A DNA stretch of 64,000 bases from the NCBI RefSeq assembly GCF_014284155.1, contig NZ_JACOFZ010000001.1, positions 248,001 through 312,000 on the forward strand, written 5' to 3'. A program made the position numbers and the translations under genes. The DNA comes from Affinundibacterium nitidum. Its GTDB lineage: Bacteria > Pseudomonadota > Gammaproteobacteria > Burkholderiales > Burkholderiaceae_D. Below the pieces are notes generated by a model. That model did not search any database. It saw only the letters and a list, made by a program, of their open reading frames with translations, and was not told the origin of the DNA. Of the stretch, positions 7,782 to 19,700 are shown piece by piece. How positions within the stretch are numbered: position 1 is the first letter of the stretch; each line of letters opens with the position of its first letter.

Positions 7782-10700
7782 TGCTCACTCCCTATAATTC
7801 TGCCCCGCTTGTCGACTAAATTTGCATTCTTTAGAGCATTTTGCATTTGATCGGTCAGCTCCGACCATGATCGGACATGACCATGAAAAATATTATTAAC
7901 TGTTTGATCAAAGACGACAATTTCACCTGCTTCACGATCAACACCAACTCGACGTGTTGATGTTGATTTCACCTGGACTGATGCATCCAATGCATCTTGC
8001 CCGTTAATTGGACCCCGGTTCTTTTTTAAATTGTCCGACTTCCCATGATAATCAGCACCAACGAACTCTCGGCGGCGCATTGCACCAACGCTACCTCTCG
8101 GAATACCTCTATTTCCTACAGTTCCTAATAACTTGCTCGCTCCCACGCCAGTTACGACACCAAGTCCTTTTGGCCCTTCTTCCTTTCCTTCGATATATCC
8201 AGATTCTTTCCATTTGCCCTGTCTAGCTGACATGATATGTTTTCTAGCCATCTCCTGCATTGCTGGGCCGAACGTATAGTAGGAAGAACTGAGCGTATCC
8301 ATTCGCTGAGCCATTGCAATCTGGCTCCTCGGATCTGACTGCAGAGTGAATATATCACCAAGCAAACTACCTATACCTGTGAGAGAGTCAACTGCTCCGT
8401 CAACTATTCCTTCTAGACGACCTTTACCAAAGTCAAATACATTACCCCAAGTTAAAGTTGGTGCAACAACACTTTGTTTGGTCAGTAAGTTTTTGTTATC
8501 GGTGGAATTACTACTAACTTGCTCATTAGACCCTTCTGCACCAATATCGTCTGGGCTACCAACTTGGCTGGTCGAGCCATCTTCCCCAACCTGACAACCG
8601 GACGTGATTGCACACTGGAATTGTTCAGCGCCGCTTGCGCGACCTGCCGCCACGAACCCAGTCGGATCAGTCAAATTAGTCGGATTGTTCCAAACATAGG
8701 TATAACGATTATACGACTGCGAATGGAAAGGATCTTGAATAATCGGATCGGCGCTCATAAAGCGCGCCACAAACGGATCATAGATACGACCATTCATGTG
8801 CACCAAGTCGAGCTTGTCTAACATCTCGTGACCAGTAAAGCCCTTATTATCTTTGACGCCATCGATAATATTGCCGATATCTTCTGCGCCATTCAAGGCA
8901 CGACGTTTGCCCCAGCTATCGTAAGCCAAGCGCTCAACCAAATTACCGCCGATGTCGGTCATCGCGATCACACTACCGATGCGGTCGGAATGCGTCCACA
9001 ACAGATCTATGGCTTGATCTGGTTTGTCGATTTCCACACCTAAGCCGCCTGGCCAGTAAGTTTTGATGGTCAATACACCCGCTTTGTTTTCGACTTCCAT
9101 GCCAGCCGCGTAATAAATCGTTACATCCCCATTACGGGTTTGTTTTACGCGTTGATGATCTGCACCATAATAGAAAGTACTGTTTTCACTGCCCTTCTTC
9201 ATCACATAGGGCATATCAAAACTGGTCCAGCTCACTTCTTTGCCTGCACCATTGATCAGATTACCATTATCGTCGTAGACGAAAGAGCCTATGCCTGGAA
9301 TGCTTTGTACAGCATTAGGGCGACGCACGCTGGCACCGGTACTTGCGTCATAGCCTGCTGTACCTTGTGTTGTATAAACATACGTGCCTTGACCAACGCC
9401 CGTCTTGCTCTTCAAGTTACCAATGTCATCATAGGTAAAGGTTTGTGTTGGCATGCCACTGATGGTAGCGGTTTCCAAACGATTCAGTACATCGTAACTA
9501 AATCCTTCACTAAAGAACTGCGGCGGCTCATTGTTGAGACTAGCAGCCCACGACTGCATGCGCGTCATCACATTGCCTAACTTTTCATAGGTATAGGCTT
9601 CCTCGAGTTTGGCTTCAGTGCCGTACAGGAGCTTGGCACTTTGCAAGTACCCTGTTGCTTGGAAATAGTCTCGCTTAACAGCTAAACCATTACCCAGAGA
9701 GGCCGCTTGCAACTGCATGCGTGCATTCATGTCATTGGCTTGCCACAAAACTTGATAACCACCAGTTGGGGCCGGCAACCCACGCAGCACTTGGAACTGG
9801 TAGCCGTTATTGTTGTAGCGACGTTCAAACACTTTAGTGGTATTGCTGCCACGTTTATGAACTTCGCTCAATAGACGGCCCCAAGTGTCATAGCCTAAGG
9901 TATGCGTGTAAAGTACATCTCGTTGTTGGGTACTAACTGATGGACGACCCAGACTATCGAAACTATGCATTTCGGTATTTTCTTTATTGCTACCGTTGAG
10001 TGTGTAGGCTTCAATCAACTTGCCACAACTACGAGTATCGGCACAGCTTTGCTCTGGCTGATTATCGTAGACCCAACGACTAGTCAAACTCGGCTCATCA
10101 CGGGCAATCATGCGACCGAGATCGTCGTAACTCATCACCGTTGCCGTTCCTGCTTTGCGTTGGTTCGGGCTTACCTGTTTGACGGTGCGACCTAAGGCAT
10201 CCACCTCGTAAGTAGTCTGACCGAGATCGGGGTCGGACAATTTCGTGCGATGTCCAAGCTTGTCGTACTCGATATCGACCACATTGCCTAATGAGTCTTC
10301 GGTACGTACCAAGCTATTAAATGCATCATGCCTAAAATACGTTGGCTTTTCTTTGGCATCGATGGCTTGCGCCATACGCCCCCAGACATCTTTTACTTCT
10401 TTCTTGGCTTGGCCTTTTGCGTTGGTTAAGATTGTTGTCAATCCTTGATACGACGTAGTATTCGTTTCTAGGCCACTTGTACCTGTCGACTCCACTTTGG
10501 TGACGCGGCCGAGATCATCGTAAAAATTGCGGGCAACTAACACGCTATCCTTGTTGATGAACGTGCCCACCATATCGCCGACAAATTCAGCCTGATAAGT
10601 TTCGAAAGCTCTGCCTTGGCTGTCATAGATCACTTCACTTCCGATCATTCTTCCATCGAATCCCCACGTGACGGTGCGAACTGGGTGAGCTGAGCTATCG

Positions 10701-13700
10701 CTAAACACCAGACTCGGGACCGCCACGCGAATATCACCGCGCATGCTGTCTTGCACTAAGACATTGACTGCGTTTGTCGGACATGCGTTCCCACATTGCT
10801 TCTGGTAGGTGTAGATCTCGGTGCCATCTGGCATGCTTTGTTTGGTCTTGCGACCAAAACCATCGTATTGCATGGAGGTCGTCAAGCCATTTGGATCCTT
10901 TACGCTAGTTACTGCGCCATGGCGAGCATCAAACATTTTGGTTTCAGTATGTTTCAATGCGTTGGTGATCGTTGCAGGGAATCGGCCGTTGCTTGTGTAT
11001 GTCATTTTAGCGACGGACACATTTCGGCGTAATGCTTGCGTGCGATCAAAGTAATTGAGTTGAGTTGACGTCACCAAACCAAAAGCATTTCGTCCGTAAG
11101 TAGTGATTGTTTCGAGTGTTGCATCACCCTTTTCTCTTGTTTCCGTCGCGACTTGATCGAGGCCATCATAGGTGTAATCGATGCTGCGCGCGATAGACGC
11201 GCCCACGAAATTACCAGGCACAGTACGTTGCTCGGTAAGTTTTTTAAGGTTCGACCTTGGCCATACTTTATCCACAGTGTCGTACTCGGAAGCCTTAGTC
11301 ACAATGAAACTTTGGCCTTGAGCATCTGTCGTGGTAGTCGTTGTACTGCTGACGTTTCCGCGAACATCAGGTGCCGCTACGGTACTCGTCGTGGTACTAA
11401 TGAAAGTACCATCCAAGTCACGTTTACTTACCACACTCGATTTGGTATACGGCAAAATCGTCGTTGCTAAGTCGCTAGTATTCGGTTTGATATTGACCAT
11501 ATCAGGAACTGAACTCGAATCACTCAACAATACACCAGAGCTTGAACGTGTCTGCGCACGACGAACGCTGCCTGTATGCGGATAAGTCTGCCAATACCAA
11601 CTTAAGTTTGTGATACCTGTTTCGCGTTGAGTCGACGTCACTTGTGCAAAGCCCAAGCTGCCACGACCTGTCGCGTCCACAGCGAAGCCAGCATATTGAT
11701 AGTCGGTCTGCAGCCAAGCACCATTACCTGTGCTTTGCATTGCAGACTTGACGAGCTGACGACGTACAGGTGAGCGTTTGCCTTGTACTGCATCGCCGCC
11801 TTCTGGTAACTGCGCATCTGGCGTATAAACCGAGGCGTCATTCGCAGCGGCATACACCACTTTACTTTGCGCGCCAAAGCCGTTGGTAACGCTAATCAAC
11901 TTGTCGAGCGCTTCGCCTGGTTTTGCTTGGCTTGCAGCACTCAAAATTTGCCAACGATCGCCAGTACTTCCAGCTGTACCATCACTACCACCGAGATAGG
12001 TCAAAATATCTGGTTTTCCATCGCCATCGAAATCACCAGACAACATCGAGCGAGGACGGCTGTAGACATTTTCACTGCTCGGATCTAAACCGTAGAATGT
12101 CTTCACACCGCTCCAACCATAGAAGTTGGCGCCACTCGGCAGAGTCCATGGATCACATTGATGCGTGGAGCCTGAAGGGCCAATACGACATACTTGCAGC
12201 GAATTAAACGTATCGACACCCCAGGTATCAACGCCAGGACGTAAGACGTCCAAAATACCATCACCGTTGTAATCAGCGACTGTCATCACCAAGTGATCTA
12301 AGCTACCATTCAAATAATTGGATTTTGGCAGAACAAAACAGTCTGCCTCACCATTGCCTTTGGAGTAGCAGATACGACCAGCAGCGTTCTTAGGCAGCTG
12401 AGAGCCATCTAACATCGTCGCCGTCCCGAATACCATATCGCTATAACCATCGGCATTCAAATCAGCGGTAATCGTTCCGCCTGCTGTTGACATCAAGACT
12501 GTTGAATAAGAGTCGAGGAATGGCAACCATTCGCCATAGAATAAATAGCCACCGATCTGCGGTTGACCAAAGGCTTTTACCATTGGGCCGTTCAATTCAC
12601 CATCGCCGCAGAACCATTCATTCGTTTGGTTGCTACTTACTGGATTGCGTCGGAACACACATTTGCGCAACGACAATTGATCTACGTGACCATCACCATC
12701 GAAGTCTGCGTACTGTGTTCCTGCACTTGCGGTATCCAACACAGCATCGCCGAAGTTCACGTCATAACGAGAACTCGGTGCTATTGATTGACAGTTAAAG
12801 CCGGTGCCTGTAGATAAACACATATAGCGAGTGCCCAAAACAGTATTATTTGCACTCACGTTATAAGGACCTGAGCGCAAGTACAAATCGTCTTTACCAT
12901 CGGCATCAAAGTCTTTGACCATACGCGCAATAGCTGGCGTGCGATACAAGCCGCTAAACGCATCCGCCGGGAAGCTCAAATTAGTATTGCAACTGTAGCC
13001 GCTTGCAGTACGATCTTTCCCCAAGCATAAACGCCAGTCACTCGGAGAGCCCGACGTGGGCTCGTAGGCAACGATGATGTCGAGTTTACCGTCACCATCA
13101 AAATCACCAGTTTCCATGACAGTAAAGTTCGTTATCGTATTTTGCGCGAATGGAGTTGAGACCGTCCAATTACGACCATCAGTCGATGTTTCATACAATT
13201 TGTGTTGGTTAATGCCTGAGCCGCTCTTACGTTCAAGAATGTCGGTACGGCCATCACCATTAAAATCACCCATGATGATGTGGCCTAATACAGGCTCGTT
13301 CGTCTGTGTTGCAACCATCGTCGACAAGTTTGGCCCTACACGCACGCCTAAATCAACGAATGCTTTCGGCGCATTAGGATCTGCCTTACCCCACTCAAAC
13401 TTCGTCGATGGTAAACAGTTTGTGCTACCGTCACAAATACGGATTTCTTTCAACAGACTACGACCACTTTCCGCGCTCGGTGTGGCTTCGTATGTCAATT
13501 GATAGACATTCGCGATCACACCAGCACTACCGTCGGCAGTGGTGTCGGTGCTTGTTCGAATAGTAGTCAGACGTGTGTTTTCATCATTGCGGCTACCTGC
13601 GAGATACGCTTTTCTGATATCAGGGCGTGCTTCGTAATCGAATTCAACTTTTGCGAAATGCGCTTGACCCACAGCTGAATTGCCGCCCCAACGAATGGCT

Positions 13701-16700
13701 TTCGGTTTACTTTCGCCAGTGCTGGTATCAGTCAAATAGTAATAACTAATATAGTTATGATTTTTGTCTTCGCGCTTCGACAAACGCCAGCGATGCGCTA
13801 AACCATCTGCACGACCTACGCCAGCCACATAGCTATCAATCGTGTCGCCATAGGTCATTACCTGACCATCTTTACCTTCGACTTTAAATTGATGTTTGCC
13901 TTCGACAATTGACATTGTGACGGTGACAAAGCTCTCAATTTCAGTGCGGTATTGCGCACCGTTGGCCCAATACGCGTCGCCATCGCTGCTATTACCATTG
14001 ATTAGAATCAAACGTTGACCATCTAAGCATAAACGATCATTCTTTTGAACGACTGTTGCATTGTCCAAAGGATTTAACTGCACATTGACTGGATAACGCA
14101 CGCCATCCGCAACACCGTCAGTAGCGAAGACACGGCCGCAACGATCGATATTCGAAATACCACCCAAGCTCCAGCCCAAACCTGCCGAACCTGTTGTGTT
14201 GTCACTGCTATAGTTCAAACTCAAACTTGGCACCATACCATTAACACCCGGTGGAACCGCGAGTGGAATGCTATAGGTAGCAGAACCATTTTTATCAACT
14301 CCAAGGCCACCTGGCAAACTACCTGCGTCTGGATTGCCTAGATACGGCGGGGTGATGGTAATTGGAACTGGGACAGGCGAAGCTGCTACGAGACCCTTTC
14401 CATTCGTGATAGTGACCATGCTCGCTGGTGAAGTATTCAGCGAAATACCTCGCTCGTCGAAGGCTATCGCTGAGAAACGCGCGGAACGTGCAAGCAACGG
14501 GACCCAAGAAGCATTCCATATTCCATTTCCTGCATCGACACCTTCTGCAACAACCGCCCCATTGAACAAGAATTTAACGGCACGAACTTTAGCTGTACTT
14601 TCACTGGCAACCACGACCTTGGCGGATAAATTCATCGCAACGCCCACTGGCGCGGTCATATTATTCACAGGTGTCAAGACACTCAAAGAGACATCCATGT
14701 TCGCGGCATCAATCGAGAGTAAGTTCTCGGCCGAATAGACCGTCATATCACCTTTACGTACTCTGACCGAAATCGGATAAGGCGTAGTCTTCGATGGTAA
14801 ATTTTCTTTCGCTGCAAAGTATGTACCAGCAAGCACGTCAGGCTTACCAGGAATCCACTCACCATTTACATTAAAGGAAATATCATCAGCCTGCCCAACG
14901 AGGTTCTCCACTTTTGCGTTCATAAATACATACGCGGGCCCTGTAAGGCGGTCAGTGTTCGTATTGCTTGGCTGAATTAACGCGATACGCAATCCGTCAG
15001 GCATTGTGCAACTAACAGCTGCACAAGGAAGGAGTCCGGAAATTTTTCCTGAATTCGTTTGCACTTCTACGAATAAAGGCTTTCCTGCGTATGCGAGATA
15101 CAAATTACTTAGGTCGACGACGAAATGATGCGACGCTTCGGGCGTTTGACAAGCACTCTGAATTTCAGAGTTTCTAAACTCAGTCGACACATCGGCAACC
15201 CCGACGGCCACTGACACTCCGCCAAATATGCTAGGCGCATCGACGAAAACTTCATACGTTAACGAGCTGCTGGTTCCGATCTTACACGTCCAGCCGAATA
15301 GCTCTGGCAATCCTGCTTTATTGATTCGTACGCCGCTGACTTCACCTAACAGCCTAGAATCTAGTACGTTTGTCAGTAACGCCTTAGATTCCGAGGTGAC
15401 ACCATACAAATCGGTCGCTCGTAGTTTGTATCGAGCCAGCCCGATTCCTTGACTAGCATTGTATTCAAACGCTAGTTTCGAATTATCGCCACTGACAACA
15501 TTAAGTGCTGGCTCAACATATCCTCCACCTATATCACGAAGTAACTCAAGTTTTGAAACGAGTCCACTCTCTTGGATTGCCATTGCTGATAATTTTACGG
15601 TCGCGTCTGCACCCGAGCTTACGTAACTAAGTTGCGGTGTCGCAGTCAGGTTGAAACTGACTGGGAGACTACTTACAACCTGCAAGTTAACTGGAATAGC
15701 TAAGGCACTACCAACATCTGGCGTGACCGCAACCGTACCCACATATCCTCCAATTGCTACGTCAGTCTTAATGAGAACTTGACCGCAGTTCTTAGAATAC
15801 TTCGCACATGAAGATGGGCCAGTCACTTGTACGCCATTAAATCCGACATAGGAAATTGTGCTGATATCAGTTCCGCCGCTATTACGCAGAGTGCAACTTT
15901 GCGTGGCCTGCTGTGGAGAAGGACGGGGAGATCTAATCTCGCATTTATCAAACACCAAATTTCCAATCGGCGGCTCGGTTTGTGTCGTCAATACATCACT
16001 GAACGTGGTTCGACCACCGTCACCTATCGCGGTCCATGTACAAGTACTTGGGCTATTTACCCATGCTGCAGTTGGCGTAAAAGTTTGAGTCTCACCGCTA
16101 CCCGTGGTGAAGGATCCTGAGTCAGTAAACCCTCCGTCACCAGCAACACATGAATAAGAAACAGAATTTGCGTCTGTGCTATTCCAACGCATAACAAACG
16201 GCACCCCAACTACTAAGGGATTTACAGTTTTCGTAACACCGATAGTTGGTTTCGCTACATATTCAGAACTAAAGTTCAGCTCGACGTCTACAGCCTTTGA
16301 AGTACCTGAGCTATCCTTTACACTCAAACGCCAGTATTCACTGACCGTTTGGCCAGAAGTCAATGTCGCGCTAAAATTTGGGGATGCTGTATCAAGCGCA
16401 CTTATTGAACTCTGCTTGACTGCAGGTGCAATCCATTGATAGGAGTAAGGTGGCATACCTCCTGTCACTAACGCTTGTGCGGACGCATTAACGCCCCCTT
16501 GACCTCTTCGCTTAGCTGTCAACAGTTTCGGGGTAACGCTCACAGTCAACACTGGGTTCGCGGTCAAAGTAACCGTTACAACCCCTGAGACGTTATTTCC
16601 AGTCGCATCAACAACTTCGCCGCGGAAAAGATCGGAGAGAGTTTCACCTTCAGCCAAAGTCGCCTTAAATTGGCCCACGCTGAAATCGCCATCTTGGAAT

Positions 16701-19700
16701 GCACCGATGAACTGAATACGTGAATTATTGATTCCCACCCAATTGTAGGAATAAGGGGCTTTGCCTAGCTCAGCCTTCATTTTCACCAATGCTACGATTT
16801 CACCGGCTCCATCGCGACTCGACTTTACGGTCGATGGAATTATCAATCCCAAAGGTGGAACTGACTTGAAGTACAAATCGACGAAAATAATTTTTGATGC
16901 GCCTTGGGCGTCATATACAGTAACTTGCCACACTTCGCGAGAAACTTCGTTAGCTTCTAATTGAAGGCTAAAATTTGGCGTCGCTGAGGTAGTACTTGAG
17001 ATCGTACTTAGTTTATTTGCTTCCGCAGGATTCCAATAGTGCGTACCGCCAACGCGTAACCACTGATAATGGTAAGGCGCAACACCTCCGAAAGCGCTTA
17101 CATTCACACTTGCAACAGCAGTGCCCGAGCCAACCACGATACCTTCCGCTTGAGACGGGCTAACAATGCCGAACAAAGCGCTACCGCTCGCTAGAGAGGA
17201 AAATGTGATCGGTACTTCTACTTCTGTTTTTGCACCAAGTTGGTCAGAAATTGAAACGGTCCAAGACTCCGTTACGTTTTGCCCTGAAGTCAAATCAGCA
17301 CTAAGAACCGGAGCGGCTGAGTTCACATCCGAAATTTGAGCTAATGTGCCTGTTTTTCTAACCCAGAAATATTGATAGGGCCCACTGCCGTTGCTGACGT
17401 TAATATTGATTGCGCCAGAAACAGCACCTGCACCATTCCGGTAAAGCTTCAATTCAGCAGGTGTTGCCTTCGCCGACAAACTGAGAACTGGCTCAATAGC
17501 GCTTAGCGTCACAATTGCACGTTGCGAGCGCTTAATGCCAGCAGCATCTGTTACTTCAAAATCAAACTCCTCGGTAACACTCTGACCCGCAGCTAAGTCC
17601 GCTGTAAAATCAGCGTTGTAATAGCCATTGGCGAGGCTCATCGGACTTACATTTATCTTACTGCCAGAAACACGGTTCCAATTTACGCTATAAGGCGCAA
17701 GTCCGAAACTTACTTTTGCCAATAAAGAAGTGCTTGCTTTTCCAGCCCCCGAAATTGTTGCCGACGCAATGTTTGGCGTCATCTGAACGACAAGTTCCGG
17801 CATCGATCGGAAATTAGTGGCAAGAGTTGCCATCTTTTGGCTACCAAGTGAGTCTGTCACTGTGACTTGCCACGACTCAACGATTAGCTGGTCTGGTTGC
17901 GACAGCGGAGCACTAAAGACTGGATCTTTCGATGTAGCGTCAGAAATTGAGCTCACAGCTCCTGTCTTCCTTACCCAGCTATAGGTAAATGGAGCAAGTC
18001 CACCGTCAACCAACACATGAGCTTGTGAGGACGCGGTACCGGATTGATACACTGATGCATTAATCTCAGAAGGCGTAAACGTAATGCTGATTGCGGGAGG
18101 CGCATTTGAGGTTAAGGTAATCGGAACAGTAATTTTTTTCTGAGTTCCTTGACTATCGGAAGCCGTCAATTCCCAAGTTGACGAAATTGAGCTGCCAGAA
18201 ACGAGACTGGCACTGAAAGTTGGATTCAATACTTGCGCATTTAATATTGACGAAGGTGAACCTGCCGTTCGAGCCCATGAATAGGAATACGGGGCAACGC
18301 CACCATCTACAACTACATCTGCGGTCACCGCTGCGGTTCCAGCACCAACTATCTCTGCAGATAAAGATGGTTTTTGGGCGATGACAGAAAATTCTTTTGT
18401 CGTACGCATCTCTTGCACGAAAGTACTGCTACCGCCCGGCCCTACAACAGTCCATGTACAAATGCTCGGAAAACCAACCCAAGCTGCTTGGGCAACTGCT
18501 GGTGCCGAAGTTCCATTTAACGGTGTAACGTTCGCACTAGCAGCAAAACCAGATCCAGCAGCAGAACAGGAATAAGAGAGTGAGGTCGCGTTTGTCGTCG
18601 CCCAAGTTACCGTATAACTTTGCCCTGCGAGCAACGCATTAGGTGTTTGACTCACATTAATCGTTGGCTTTGGCGCAATCACATCGAAGGACACGGATGG
18701 AATTGACGATGCTCCACCAACGCCGTTCGCCTGCAACGAACACGATATGTTTTTATTCGCCCATTCATTACGAGCTACCAACACTCTGCTTCCGCCTACA
18801 CTATTCACTGAAGCCTGGTCATAGTTGGTAATGCCGTCAGTACAAACGAGGGTCGCATCCGTTGCGTTCTGCAAAGTCCATGTCAGAGTAAAGCTCTGGC
18901 CGGTCGTAAGTTTTGCATCAGCAGGAGATGTTCGCGCTAACGTGCCGGTCGGTGGGCTCTTTTGCACGCTCAAGCTAACCGGCATGTCTTGACCGGTACC
19001 ATTAGGCGTACTTGATGTATAAGTACCACTGTAAAACCCTGCAACATCAGGAGTGCTGATTGAAACCTTACCGCAGTTTGCGCTGTGTGCCGCACATGAA
19101 TTTGGTCCAGTTACGGTCATCCCACCAGTAACCGCATGATTTACCGTACTTGCTACGCCACCTAAATTTCGCAAATCACATTGACGAGTGGCTTTAATCG
19201 GCTCAATAGTTGGCGAGTTCACTTGGCAGTTAAAGAGCTCCAAATTAGCCCGTTCAATCACGGTCAAATTGATCGATTTCGAAGCTCCTGAGCCAGTATC
19301 AGGCGATGCGCTAATGGTGCCACTATAATTGCCAGCGCTAGCATCCGTTGTTACAGTTACTTGACCGCAATTGCTACCACCAGCACAGGCACCAGTTGGG
19401 CCACTGACATTGACACCTGCAAAGCTCGTATAAGAAATACTGCTAACGGCAGTTTGCCCCGTGTTTTTTAACATGCACTGGGTTGTTGCAGGATTCGGCG
19501 CATTGGTCGAGTCATTGCTGGTACAACTCGCAAAACTCAAGGCCGCTGGGGTCAATGGTGGCGACACCACCAGATTAATGCCAATCGAGGCATTACTTCC
19601 CGTATTTGGCGTAGATGTCGCTGTCAAAGTACCTGTATAAGTGCCTTGGCCTGTGCCTGTAGTGATGGTAACAGTGCCGCAATCAGAACCTGATTCACAT

